Positions 44,201-53,192 of a DNA stretch of 64,000 nucleotides are shown here, in pieces (the stretch's first letter is position 1; each line of letters begins with the position of its first letter). The DNA is from UBA6107 sp964533735. Its GTDB lineage: Bacteria; Chloroflexota; Anaerolineae; Anaerolineales; Anaerolineaceae. The notes below the pieces were generated by a model that searched no databases, was not told the origin of the DNA, and was given only the letters and a program-made list of their open reading frames with translations. The translations under genes and the position numbers were made by a program. The stretch covers positions 372,001 to 436,000 of the forward strand of contig CAZHMD010000001.1 of NCBI GenBank assembly GCA_964533735.1. Reading direction: 5' to 3'.

Positions 44201-44235
44201 TATTTTACCACTTATCCTTCAATTGTGGTAAAATA
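44201..44235. promoter_or_regulatory. Symmetric divergent promoter of tRNA-Gln and rpsF
   Basis: TATTTTACCAC at 44201-44211 and GTGGTAAAATA at 44225-44235 form a perfect 11-bp inverted repeat with a 13-nt centre. Each arm holds TAAAAT as a -10 box for the gene beside it, and the opposite arm supplies TTACCA as a possible -35 at 18 nt. Confidence 0.6.
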
Positions 44236-44332
44236 CTTCCCTGGTAAGCAGTAATGATTCTGCTGCCTTTCCGCTCCCGGCTTCATCCACGATGAATTCC
44301 AGGGGCAAACCCGTGGAAAGGAGGTTTCCAAA
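44236..44332 (+). promoter_or_regulatory. rpsF leader, candidate S6:S18 autoregulatory RNA
   Basis: The leader has a small hairpin AGCAG/CTGCT, then a CCG-containing stretch. CCACG at 44287-44291 can pair with CGTGG at 44312-44316. A second hairpin TGGAAA/TTTCCA at 44314-44330 displays the SD GGAGG in its loop. The last two share bases and exclude each other. Leaders that bind the S6:S18 complex are known upstream of rpsF in many phyla. Confidence 0.6.
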
Positions 44333-44620
44333 ATGCGTAATTATGAAGTTGTTTTGATCGTTAATTCTGAACTGGATGAAACTGCGTTTAAAGGCGTCAT
44401 CGAGAAGGTTCAGGGTTGGATCACCACCGCCGGAGGTGCAGTTGAAAAGCTGGACGTCTGGGGTAAACGCCGCCTGGCGTACGCGATCAACAAGCAGCGC
44501 GATGGTCACTATGCTCTCATCACAGCCAATTTCGCCCCGACTTTCGCCAATGATTTAGATCGCCAGCTGCGCTTCCTCGAACCGGTTATCCGGTTCATGA
44601 TCACAGTGGTTGAGGAATAA
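44333..44620 (+). CDS. rpsF: Ribosomal protein bS6
   Basis: 95 residues. MRNYEVVLIVNSELDE is the standard S6 start, and VWGKRRLAYAINKQRDGHYAL is the conserved central segment. It binds the 30S platform together with bS18, encoded two genes downstream. It is the first gene of rpsF-ssb-rpsR, a widely conserved order. Confidence 0.97.
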   Translation: MRNYEVVLIVNSELDETAFKGVIEKVQGWITTAGGAVEKLDVWGKRRLAYAINKQRDGHYALITANFAPTFANDLDRQLRFLEPVIRFMITVVEE

Positions 44621-44648
44621 CCTTTCTTTGGTTTTAGTGGAGTAAGGA

Positions 44649-45053
44649 ATGAGCAGAGATCTGAACAAAGTGATGATCATTGGTCATTTGGGACGCGACC
44701 CCGAAATGCGTTATACGCCAACCGGGCGCCCCGTCACAACATTCACTGTTGCCACGAACCGCACCTGGAACTCATCAGACGGTGAAAAGCACAGTGAGAC
44801 TGAATGGTTCAACGTCGTTGCCTGGGGCAACCTGGCTGAGATCTGCAAACAGCACCTGGTCAAGGGGCAGCAGGTTTATATTGAAGGACGCCTGCAAACC
44901 CACCGCTGGGAAGATACCGAAAATGGTAAACGCTCCAGCGTTGAGGTTGTTGCCTCCGAAATGATGATTCTCGGTGAACGCCGTGAATATGCCCAGCCAA
45001 ATTCCGAAACACACGAACCAGACTCACAACCAGACGAAGAATATCCGTACTAA
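44649..45053 (+). CDS. ssb: Single-stranded DNA-binding protein
   Basis: 134 residues. The OB fold is complete (NKVMIIGHLGRDPEMRYTPTG, TEWFNVVAWGNLAEICKQHL, YIEGRLQTHRWED). The C-terminal linker is very short and the acidic partner-binding tip reads DEEYPY, where E. coli has DDDIPF. It protects ssDNA in replication and repair as a tetramer. It sits between the two S6/S18 genes. Confidence 0.96.
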   Translation: MSRDLNKVMIIGHLGRDPEMRYTPTGRPVTTFTVATNRTWNSSDGEKHSETEWFNVVAWGNLAEICKQHLVKGQQVYIEGRLQTHRWEDTENGKRSSVEVVASEMMILGERREYAQPNSETHEPDSQPDEEYPY

Positions 45054-45066
45054 TGGAGTAATGAAT

Positions 45067-45357
45067 ATGTCAGAAGAAAATTTTAGCGAAAACGAGCGTT
45101 TTTCCGGATCGGGACCCCGCCGTTTTATCGCCAGACCCAAGATCTGCCAGTTTTGTGCAGACAAGAGCATTGCGATCGACTATAAACAGGCAGACATGCT
45201 TCGCCGCTTTGTCACTGAAGATGGTCGCATTCGCCCAAGACGACAGACTGGTACCTGTGCCCGCCATCAACGTGCGCTGGCGGTTGCCGTGAAACGCGCC
45301 AGGCACATCGCCTTGCTGCCCTTCACAGGCGAACGCTGGTCCGACGCGATTCGATAA
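45067..45357 (+). CDS. rpsR: Ribosomal protein bS18, zinc-binding form
   Basis: 96 residues from the ATG at 45067, which has GGAG at 8 nt; the ATG at 45061 is only 2 nt from it. CQFC near residue 30 and the later C-x2-H (TCARHQRAL) indicate the C+ form with a metal site. KQADMLRRFVTEDGRIRPRRQTGTC is the conserved S18 core (over 20 residues only partly quoted in function: 16S binding). It pairs with bS6 on the 30S platform. Confidence 0.96.
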   Translation: MSEENFSENERFSGSGPRRFIARPKICQFCADKSIAIDYKQADMLRRFVTEDGRIRPRRQTGTCARHQRALAVAVKRARHIALLPFTGERWSDAIR

Positions 45358-45378
45358 TTCATATTTGTACACGTTTTT

Positions 45379-45403
45379 GGGCATTGAGATCAACTCGATG
45401 CCC
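45379..45403. repeat. Hairpin between rpsR and the foldase gene
   Basis: GGGCATTGAG and CTCGATGCCC form a 10-bp stem (one G-U) around ATCAA. No T-run follows, so it may be a processing or attenuation site instead of a terminator. Confidence 0.55.
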
Positions 45404-45429
45404 TATCAGTTTATTAAACGAGGTCAGTC

Positions 45430-46746
45430 ATGCCCAAAGATATACAAGAAGAAGCACCCAAGATCCATTCCAAGAAGCACTTGGCTCGCCAGGAAAAAGA
45501 AAACCGCCAGAAAAAAACCCTCCTCATTAGCCTTATCGCTATCCTCGGGGCAATTTTTCTATTAGTGATTTACGGCTTGTTAAACGATACCGTTTTTAAG
45601 CCTCACAAACCGGTGGCTAAAGTGAACCAGACCACCATTTCGGTTGACCAATTCCAGAAGCGCGTCAAGTACGAACGCTTCTCACTCACACAGACATTCC
45701 TTCAATATGCACTTTCTGATTTTGCATATTTCTTTCAGTCACAGTTATTGGGTGTTCAAAACCAACTTGATGATTACATCACCTTTGGTGAGAATGTGCT
45801 CGATACGATGATCCAGGAGGAAGTTGTAAAACAGAAGGCTGCCGCGATGGGTATTACTGTTTCAGAGGAAGAACTCAATCTGTTCATCCAGGAGAATTTT
45901 GGTTATTTTGCCAACGGTACCCCCACTCCTGCCCCGACTGAAAAAATCTACCCGACCAGCACTCTTTCTGGCACGCAAAAGGCTTTGATTACGGCTACCC
46001 CTGAGTCTACCGATTCTCCAACTGAGACTTCTCCAACCGCGACACTTGAACCGACTGTGACTCCAACAATTGAGGCATCTGGTGTGGCAACATTGGCGGC
46101 AACTGAAGCACCCACAGCAACGGAAATCCCCCCGACCCCTACTGAATACACCTATGAAGGTTTTACAGGCGTTTATTCGACCATGGTGGCCAACATGAAC
46201 ACCGAAACAGGATTCACAGAGGTAGATTTCCGCGAATACGTCTTGAATAGTCTGCTGCAGCAAAAAGTATTCGAAGAACTTACCAAGGATATCGGCGCAA
46301 ACCAGGAAATGGTTTGGGCACGGCATATCCTCGTCGCCACTGAACCCGAAGCCAGGTTGATCCTCACCAAGCTTGGCGAAGGTGAAGATTGGACTGATTT
46401 GGCTGCCAAAATGTCGACCGACACCTCAAACAGCGCCAATGGCGGTGATCTGGGTTGGTTTGGCAAAGGTCAGATGGTGGAGGAATTCGAAACTGCTGCT
46501 TATGCGTTGAAAATTGGCGAAGTCAGTGAACCTGTCAAGACCACTTTTGGTTATCACATTATCCAGGTGATCGGGCACGAAGTACGCACGCTTAATTCCG
46601 ATGAATTAAATACGATTAAAAGTGCTGCGTATTCAAAAGGCATTGAACAGGCAAAAACTGAAGCTGAGATAAAGAAGTTCAATATTTGGGCTTCTGTTGT
46701 TCCCAGTGAACCGACAATTCCTGCAAATTACAGAATCGCACAATAA
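45430..46746 (+). CDS. Membrane-anchored PpiC/SurA-type foldase
   Basis: 438 residues. A charged cytoplasmic N-terminus is followed by one membrane helix (LLISLIAILGAIFLLVIYG, about 31-50). A SurA_N-like helical domain (about 65-155) is interrupted by a Thr/Pro/Glu linker of about 80 residues (160-240). A parvulin domain (WARHILVATEPEA ... GGDLGWFGKGQMVEEF ... VKTTFGYHIIQV) ends the protein. It should act as an extracytoplasmic chaperone and prolyl isomerase on exported proteins. GAGGTCAGTC precedes the ATG. It shares a terminator with smc. Confidence 0.92.
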   Translation: MPKDIQEEAPKIHSKKHLARQEKENRQKKTLLISLIAILGAIFLLVIYGLLNDTVFKPHKPVAKVNQTTISVDQFQKRVKYERFSLTQTFLQYALSDFAYFFQSQLLGVQNQLDDYITFGENVLDTMIQEEVVKQKAAAMGITVSEEELNLFIQENFGYFANGTPTPAPTEKIYPTSTLSGTQKALITATPESTDSPTETSPTATLEPTVTPTIEASGVATLAATEAPTATEIPPTPTEYTYEGFTGVYSTMVANMNTETGFTEVDFREYVLNSLLQQKVFEELTKDIGANQEMVWARHILVATEPEARLILTKLGEGEDWTDLAAKMSTDTSNSANGGDLGWFGKGQMVEEFETAAYALKIGEVSEPVKTTFGYHIIQVIGHEVRTLNSDELNTIKSAAYSKGIEQAKTEAEIKKFNIWASVVPSEPTIPANYRIAQ

Positions 46747-46753
46747 TCACCAT

Positions 46754-46791
46754 AAAAAAAGAGGTCATGGTTTTCCATGACCTCTTTTTTT
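46754..46791. terminator. Bidirectional terminator between the foldase gene and smc
   Basis: A 17-bp perfect stem (A7-GAGGTCATGG with its complement) closes a TTTT loop. The T-runs serve both strands, and the smc stop codon overlaps the right arm. Confidence 0.95.
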
Positions 46792-49700
46792 ATTTGCGTA
46801 CCATGTCTTCACTAACCTCATCCAGCCGCAAGCTGATCACCTGGCTGGCGGAGTCTCTTCCCATGGTGACCCCGTAGATCACATCTGCCACCTGAACAGT
46901 ATTCCTGTTATGCGTGATGACGATGAATTGGGTTTCGAGGCTCAGTTCCTTGAGTAATTCTGTAAACCTGCCTACATTTGCCTCATCTAGCATGGCGTCG
47001 ACCTCATCCATCACACAGAATGGCGTTGGAGACACTTTAAGTAGGGCAAAGATCAACGCTACAGCAGTTAAGGCCCTCTCACCACCAGATAGCAATAGAA
47101 GCCCCTGTTCCCGACGGCCTGGAAGTTTGGCTTCGATATCAATTCCGGTTTCAGTCGGATTCTCATCATCTGTCAGGATCAACCGCGCTGACCCCCCGCC
47201 AAACAACCGGGTAAACATTTGCTTGAATTCAATCGCCACGGCGTTGAAAGTACTGCGGAATTGCTTACGCATCATGTCGTCCAATTCACTGATGATTTGC
47301 CGAAGATCAGTATCTGCCTTTTTCAGGTCATCCATTTGCTCTGAGAGGAATCCGTAGCGCTCCTTCACTTCGTAGAATTCCTTTTGAGCATCCGGGTTTA
47401 TCGCGCCCATGCGCCTCATTAACGCTCGTTGGCGGTTGATGGATTCCTCCAACCCTGGGGGTATCTCCGTAATCACTTTAAGTTCACTTACACCTTCCAA
47501 TGGCAGAGGTGTGGGTCCAGAAATATCCTCTGAGTAATCCAGCGTAACCAGTCCAAAGTCTTCCTCGATCTTTCTCCGAAGGCTTTCGAGGCTCTCTCTG
47601 GTTCGCGCAAGTTCCAATTGAGCCTGTGTGCTGTTGCGCTCATAGTTTGTTTCCACCTGCTGCGCCTGAGTATATCCATCCTGTAACCCAGAGTATTCAT
47701 TCTCCAGTTTTTGCAGGTCTGTTTCAGCTGGCTCAATTTTGATGGTTAGTTCCTGGATCTTCTGATTAACAATTTTTTCACTTTCATTCAAATTTGATTT
47801 GAGAGTATCAACTTCCACCAATTGAGCCTTGATTCCAGATAACCGGACCTTAAGTTCATCTAAGGCTGTTTTACTTCTATTGATGGTCTGCAGGAATTCG
47901 TTGTAACGCCTTTCAGCATCACTGACCCCACGGGTATTCACAGCCACAGTGGTATTCCAATGGGCGACCTGTGATTGATATTCATCTAGAGGGACCGCTC
48001 GCATGCGGGTGTTAAAATCTTGCAAACTTGCATTTAACTCATTAATCCTGATGGACCCATCCTTAATCTGACCCTCAATTGTAGTAATTTCCTCTTTGCT
48101 TTTGTTCAGATCAATATTCACCACTGAGAGTTGGGATTTCTGCCAATCGCTCTTTTGCTGGTGTTGCTCAAAGGACCGGTTGCAGTTCTGATACTCCCTT
48201 TCCAGGATATCGAGGGTTGTTCTAGACTTCTTGACATCAACTACCTGTACCTCGCGTTGACGCACCAATTGTTGAATTGTCTTACGGATGTCTTCTATCC
48301 TGGCATCGCTGGAATTCTTTTTGGAGATCAACTCTCCTATACTTTCCTCAAGTTCTTTTCGCTGTCTGGGTCGTCCCACAATTGTGGCCCGTTTATCTTT
48401 GCCGGCGATAATTACCCCGGTGCCTGAAAAAACTTCACCGGTGAGCGTTACGATCCGTCCGTTCGCTGGAATGGATGCAACCATACGCTTAGCAGTATTG
48501 CGGTTCTTGACAATAATCACTTGCCCGAGAAGCAGGTTGACGACTTGCCTATTTGCTTCGTTAGTCTTCACCAATTCCGAAGCAATCCCGATGAAGTCCG
48601 GATCATTCAGGTTCTTGAATTTCTCTGCAGAATTGATCAACGAATGCGGCAGAAGGATTGCCCTCCCACTTCCGCTCTCCTCCAGATACCTAAGAATTTC
48701 TTCGGTATCCACAGAGGGATCAAGGACAATTCCATCTAATTGATCCCCCAGTACAGAACCGATGGCCACTTCAAGTTCTGCCGGAACATCCAGTATTGTT
48801 CCGATTGTTTTCAAATCACCCTTGAATTTTCCTTGTTTAGCCGCCTGGATTAAGTTTCTTGCCCCATCAGCCAAACCGGATAATGCCGTTTCGGCTTGTT
48901 CAAGGACTTCGAACTGAGCTCTCATCCTTGAAAGATCACGTTCTGTCTCCATTAACTCCTGGGAAACTGCTTTTTCTTCCTTTTCGGTACCCCTAATCTC
49001 TTCTTCGACCTTGCTCATGGTCATTTGTAGTTGGTCCAGACTTTGCTTTTCACTCTCAATTTTTTTCTGGGCAAGGTCTTTTTGCTCGCCGATTAATTTA
49101 TACTGGGGCTCGCTTTGTTCAATAGCTAAGACAAGTGTTGTGACTGTAGATTGTTGCGTTTCCACCCGGCTGGTTAATTCGCGCTGATGCGCACGTAATT
49201 GCACCTGCCGTGTTTCTGCTTCGGTTAATAACCTGCGTTGCTGCCGAAGTTGACTCTCAACAGTCTCGCGCTCTGCCTGGTGAAGTTGAAGTTGTTTTTG
49301 AGCCTCAACCAGCTGTTCCTGAGACTCGGATAATTCCTTTATCAGGCGCTCTTTTTCTTCAACCAGGCTAGCCAATTGTTGATCCTGTGAAGTGAGCTGC
49401 TCTTCATTCCGAGCAATGTCTGACTGGATCGAACCTTCGAGTTCCTGAAGCGCTCGTTGGCGTTCTTCCAGCACAGCAAGTTCTTTGCTCGTTTTCTCGC
49501 GATTAGAGTGAAAACCCGCTGACTCCATATGCCATGCAGATAATTCTTCCCGCACAGCGGCCAGGCGAACTCTCGTCTCCTGAACCGTGGCTTCGATTCC
49601 AACTCGTTTTTCGCGCGCCAGGTTAACTTTTTCTTCCTGGTTCTTTAAGATTTCACGGCAGCGTAAAAGTTCCTTCTGGGTATTCTGCCAATGGTATCCG

Positions 49701-50395
49701 TACCAGTCTTTTAACAATACTTGCAGGTCATCCTTGATATGATCGTACTCATCCGCCTTCTTGGCCTGACGTTCCAGGCTGCGTAAGCGCGGTTCTAGTT
49801 CGCTGAGAATGTCTTGAACTCTTTCAAGGTTGCGGCGCGTTGAATCAAGACGGTTGAGCGATTCTTCCCGCCGCGAGCGAAATAGACCGATGCCGGCAGC
49901 CTCTTCAAAAAATCTCCGCCGTTCTTCCGGTCGCAGGGATAATGCGGCATCCACCAAACCCTGACCGATGATCGTATAGGTTCGCTCTGCCAAACCTGAT
50001 TGCGCCAGTAATTCGGAAATATCTTTCAACCTTACACGCTGTTTATTTAGCAAATATTCGTTGTTCCCGTCCCGATAAGCACGCCTTGCTACCGAAACCT
50101 CTGTGTAATCAATCGGCAGCCAGCTCTCTTCGTTGTCAAATACAACGGTTGCAGAAGCCATTCCTGCCCTCGGGCGTTGATCGGATCCCGCAAAGATCAT
50201 ATCCTCTGTCTTTTTACCTCGTAGCAATGTGTAAGACTGTTCCCCCAGCACCCACCTTAGTGCATCAGAGATATTTGATTTTCCCGAACCATTTGGACCG
50301 ACAATTGCAGTGATATTTCCGGGAAACTCAAACTGCACTTTGCTGGCAAAAGTTTTATAACCGTGTAATTCAAGAGCTTTTAAGCGTGGTTTCAT
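46790..50395 (-). CDS. smc: Chromosome condensation ATPase SMC
   Basis: 1,201 residues. Walker A GPNGSGKS is at 33-40. Two coiled-coil arms rich in Glu, Gln and Lys flank a hinge near 520-670 (TIGTILDVPAELEVAIGSVL). The C-terminal head has the ABC signature LLLLSGGERAL and Walker B FCVMDEVDAMLD. It forms the condensin ring with ScpA, encoded divergently 2 kb away; ScpB is not in the window. rnc lies 9 nt upstream on the same strand, a common pairing. Confidence 0.97.
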   Translation of the reverse strand: MKPRLKALELHGYKTFASKVQFEFPGNITAIVGPNGSGKSNISDALRWVLGEQSYTLLRGKKTEDMIFAGSDQRPRAGMASATVVFDNEESWLPIDYTEVSVARRAYRDGNNEYLLNKQRVRLKDISELLAQSGLAERTYTIIGQGLVDAALSLRPEERRRFFEEAAGIGLFRSRREESLNRLDSTRRNLERVQDILSELEPRLRSLERQAKKADEYDHIKDDLQVLLKDWYGYHWQNTQKELLRCREILKNQEEKVNLAREKRVGIEATVQETRVRLAAVREELSAWHMESAGFHSNREKTSKELAVLEERQRALQELEGSIQSDIARNEEQLTSQDQQLASLVEEKERLIKELSESQEQLVEAQKQLQLHQAERETVESQLRQQRRLLTEAETRQVQLRAHQRELTSRVETQQSTVTTLVLAIEQSEPQYKLIGEQKDLAQKKIESEKQSLDQLQMTMSKVEEEIRGTEKEEKAVSQELMETERDLSRMRAQFEVLEQAETALSGLADGARNLIQAAKQGKFKGDLKTIGTILDVPAELEVAIGSVLGDQLDGIVLDPSVDTEEILRYLEESGSGRAILLPHSLINSAEKFKNLNDPDFIGIASELVKTNEANRQVVNLLLGQVIIVKNRNTAKRMVASIPANGRIVTLTGEVFSGTGVIIAGKDKRATIVGRPRQRKELEESIGELISKKNSSDARIEDIRKTIQQLVRQREVQVVDVKKSRTTLDILEREYQNCNRSFEQHQQKSDWQKSQLSVVNIDLNKSKEEITTIEGQIKDGSIRINELNASLQDFNTRMRAVPLDEYQSQVAHWNTTVAVNTRGVSDAERRYNEFLQTINRSKTALDELKVRLSGIKAQLVEVDTLKSNLNESEKIVNQKIQELTIKIEPAETDLQKLENEYSGLQDGYTQAQQVETNYERNSTQAQLELARTRESLESLRRKIEEDFGLVTLDYSEDISGPTPLPLEGVSELKVITEIPPGLEESINRQRALMRRMGAINPDAQKEFYEVKERYGFLSEQMDDLKKADTDLRQIISELDDMMRKQFRSTFNAVAIEFKQMFTRLFGGGSARLILTDDENPTETGIDIEAKLPGRREQGLLLLSGGERALTAVALIFALLKVSPTPFCVMDEVDAMLDEANVGRFTELLKELSLETQFIVITHNRNTVQVADVIYGVTMGRDSASQVISLRLDEVSEDMVRK

Positions 50396-50404
50396 GAATT
50401 CTCT

Positions 50405-51136
50405 CTATTTGCTGATATCAGTGTTTGCTAACCCAAGTTTTTTTAATGCATCCAGCGCTGCTTGTTTTGTGGCGGCGTGTTTTGATTGCCCGATTCCGCT
50501 GCCGTGAATTTTTCCATCAATGTATACATCAACTTCGAATAACTTAGAGTGATCAGGACCATAGGAATTGCGGGTGGCATACTGCGGTGCTTGCAAACCG
50601 GTTCCTTGAGCCCACTCTTGCAATTTACTCTTCGGGTCTTCGTCCTTGTGGTTGGCAAGAACATCCTCTGCAGTCGTTTCCAAAATAGGACTGATAAATT
50701 TAATGACCCCTTCAATCCCTTTGTCGATATACAATGCACCGATGACAGCTTCAAAGGTATCGCACAACAGCCCAAGGCGATCTTTTCCGCCGGCTTGAAG
50801 TTCACCCCGACCTAGGCGCATTGCCCTGCCAATCCCTATTTCCCTCGCCAGGATTGCCAACTGTTCAGTATGGACAAGTGCGGATCTCATTTTTGTCAGG
50901 TCACCTTCTGGCATTTCGGGGAAACGGTCATACAACCAGGCCCCTACTATAAAATCCAATACGGCATCACCCAAAAATTCCAGGCGCTCATTGTCTTCGA
51001 TCGCATCGGAATGCTCATTGAGATACGAGCGGTGTGTCAATGCACGGCTTAATAACATAATATTTGAGAAATCAGGGAGTACCCTTGCAGCAAATTGCTC
51101 CGGCGTTTCAGTCTCTGGTTCAATTGATCGTTCCAT
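50405..51136 (-). CDS. rnc: Ribonuclease III
   Basis: 243 residues from the ATG at 51136, preceded by GGGAAGGG; a frame to 51169 adds 11 unlikely residues. The catalytic motif NERLEFLGDAVLDF is at about 50-63, and DTFEAVIGALYID carries the second acidic residues. The dsRNA-binding domain (PKSKLQEWAQ ... SKHAATKQAALDAL) is at the C-terminus. The enzyme processes rRNA precursors and other dsRNA. Confidence 0.96.
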   Translation of the reverse strand: MERSIEPETETPEQFAARVLPDFSNIMLLSRALTHRSYLNEHSDAIEDNERLEFLGDAVLDFIVGAWLYDRFPEMPEGDLTKMRSALVHTEQLAILAREIGIGRAMRLGRGELQAGGKDRLGLLCDTFEAVIGALYIDKGIEGVIKFISPILETTAEDVLANHKDEDPKSKLQEWAQGTGLQAPQYATRNSYGPDHSKLFEVDVYIDGKIHGSGIGQSKHAATKQAALDALKKLGLANTDISK

Positions 51137-51198
51137 CAAAGACCCTTCCCGGAATATTGAGAGCGCCAACCACCCTGTAAGGGGAGTTCGAGTTCACA

Positions 51199-52305
51199 TT
51201 ATTCCAAATTTAGATATAGATTAGATTTATACCCTGAACCTGTAATAATCGCAACGGTAAGTGATGATATTGACTGATCTATTGATCTTGCTGCAGCCCA
51301 CACTAAGGCTGATGTGGGTTCGCAGTAAACTCCGATCCTGGCCAACTCGATATAAGCTTCCTGGATTTCTTTTTCAGGAATTGCTATAATCTTTCCATTA
51401 TTATCCCTTAACCTGGTGAGTATGGCTTTTCCTCTTACCGGAGAAATGACTTTTACTCCTTCAGCCAGCGTTTCTTTAGGAGTAATCTCAACCGCGTCCG
51501 TTTCTCCTTGTTGATAAGCCGCTGCCAGGGGTGCGCAGCCCTCAGATTGCACACCAATATAGTATGGCACCCTTTCAATGACACCGGTCTTCACCATCGC
51601 TTCAAATCCAAGCATGATCCCGTACAAAAGCCCTCCATGCCCAACCGGGGCGATCAAACCTGCTGGTACTATACCAAGCTGCTCAACGATTTCATACGCG
51701 ATTGTAGCGATGCCAGGCAATCCAAACGGCATGTATGCATGACTGCCATAAACGCTCCCTCTTTGCGCTTCCTCGAGCACCGCCCTCGCTGCCTCTGTTC
51801 GCGGTCCGGGAATTCTCACCAGGTCAGCACCGAACATCTCGATCTGGGTTCTCTTTGGACCTGAGGCACTCTCCGGTACGAAGATCCTGCAATCCACGTT
51901 GCCCCTGGCACAATAAGCCGCTAAGGATGCCCCCGCATTCCCCGAAGAATCTTCTACAGTAAAAATAACGCCACGATTTTTTAGGTGGCTAACCAATACT
52001 GTTGAACCGCGGTCCTTATACGATCCCGTTGGATTCTCAGATTCCAATTTCAGCCAGAGGTGTTTTGATCCCTGGGCAACTTGGATCATAGGGGTTGCGC
52101 CTTCACCCAGCGATACACTTTCGGTATTATTTGTCAGCCCTAACAACTTTTTATAACGCCATACACCACTGGTTTTGGCGTCAACGTCCGAGTGGATAAA
52201 TAAAGGAAACTCTGAAAAATCAAATACACCGCCGCAATTACAGAGGAAGGGATTGGAGTCGTCCGGATAGGGTTTTCCACAATTCGTGCAAGCAATCTTA
52301 GCCAT
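51199..52305 (-). CDS. Threonine synthase-like PLP enzyme
   Basis: 368 residues from the ATG at 52305. The N-terminal zinc-ribbon-like part has CTNCGKPY and CNCGGVFDF. The PLP lysine is in TGSYKDRGS near residue 95, and the phosphate-binding SSGNAGAS follows. Gly-rich GHGGLLYG and the C-terminal GSGYKS are also typical. The family makes threonine from O-phosphohomoserine; related cysteate and diaminopropionate enzymes share the fold, so the specific reaction is likely but not proven. It lies 62 nt upstream of rnc and may head thrC-rnc-smc. Confidence 0.87.
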   Translation of the reverse strand: MAKIACTNCGKPYPDDSNPFLCNCGGVFDFSEFPLFIHSDVDAKTSGVWRYKKLLGLTNNTESVSLGEGATPMIQVAQGSKHLWLKLESENPTGSYKDRGSTVLVSHLKNRGVIFTVEDSSGNAGASLAAYCARGNVDCRIFVPESASGPKRTQIEMFGADLVRIPGPRTEAARAVLEEAQRGSVYGSHAYMPFGLPGIATIAYEIVEQLGIVPAGLIAPVGHGGLLYGIMLGFEAMVKTGVIERVPYYIGVQSEGCAPLAAAYQQGETDAVEITPKETLAEGVKVISPVRGKAILTRLRDNNGKIIAIPEKEIQEAYIELARIGVYCEPTSALVWAAARSIDQSISSLTVAIITGSGYKSNLYLNLE

Positions 52306-52390
52306 TGTAGACTCTCGCGAAGCTTTTATCTGATAAATATCATTATACAATCCTGATTCGTAAATCTCACGGAAAATAAATCCTTTCTGC

Positions 52391-52396
52391 TATAAT
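52391..52396 (+). promoter_or_regulatory. -10 box of scpA, leaderless start
   Basis: A perfect TATAAT ends 6 nt before the GTG start of scpA, so transcription and translation should begin at the same base. No SD is present. The -35 is weak. Confidence 0.6.
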
Positions 52397-52402
52397 AACT
52401 CC

Positions 52403-53191
52403 GTGGATTTTCAAATAGCGGGTCATCAATCTGAATCTTACCAAATCAACACCGAAGTCTATTCAGGACCTTTGGACCTGCTTCTTCAGTTAATTGAAAA
52501 AGCAGAATTAGATATTACCCGTCTCGCTCTGGCACAGGTTACTGACCAGTACCTGGAATACCTGCATCAACTTGAAAACCAGGAAGCATCAGAAATGTCG
52601 GCATTTCTAGTGATCGCAGCGCGCCTGGTGCAAATCAAATCTGCTGCCCTCCTGCCCAGACCGGTCTTCCCCGGTATACAATTGGAAGAGGATCCTGGAG
52701 AGGAACTTGCCAGGCAGTTGATACTGTATAAACGATTTAAGGACCTTTCTCATTTCCTGGAAAACCAGGAAAGCTCCGGACAGAGAACTTACCTTAGGTT
52801 GGATTCCTCACCGCGCTCACAGTTAGGCGCAAAATTGGATCTGAGTGAATTGACAATCGAAGACCTGGTAGCCGCAGCGCGGGACATTTTCGGTGATCCC
52901 AACCAGCTGGCACCCCTTAGCGATGTAGTAAATTTCCCCCGGGTAACAATCCGCGAGAAAATAAACTCCATTTTGGATCTCCTGCGTAAGGGAGGGGATC
53001 AATCCTTTTACACCTTGCTTGCTGGAGAAAAAACCAGGGTGGAAATTGTTGTAACTTTCCTCGCCTTGCTGGAATTGGTCAAACGCCACTTGGTGGGAGC
53101 TTCACAATCTTCCCTTTTCGGGAATATTCAATTGGTACCCGAAGGTGACCTGGTAAACCTTGAAGATCAAGACCTGGAGTTTGTTGAATAG
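52403..53191 (+). CDS. scpA: Segregation and condensation protein A
   Basis: 262 residues, starting with GTG. The kleisin N-terminal part has VYSGPLDLLLQLIEKAELDI, and FLVIAARLVQIKSAALLP marks the conserved helix. The C-terminal winged-helix part includes ILDLLRKGG and VVTFLALLELVKR. ScpA bridges the SMC heads. It is divergent from the thrC-rnc-smc block, which keeps two condensin genes close without one operon. Confidence 0.94.
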   Translation: MDFQIAGHQSESYQINTEVYSGPLDLLLQLIEKAELDITRLALAQVTDQYLEYLHQLENQEASEMSAFLVIAARLVQIKSAALLPRPVFPGIQLEEDPGEELARQLILYKRFKDLSHFLENQESSGQRTYLRLDSSPRSQLGAKLDLSELTIEDLVAAARDIFGDPNQLAPLSDVVNFPRVTIREKINSILDLLRKGGDQSFYTLLAGEKTRVEIVVTFLALLELVKRHLVGASQSSLFGNIQLVPEGDLVNLEDQDLEFVE

Positions 53192-53192
53192 C

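Noticed and set aside
43851..44247. Protein-coding frames of 92 and 107 codons around tRNA-Gln
   Set aside because: Both cross the tRNA or its broken copies, lack SDs and look unlike any protein.
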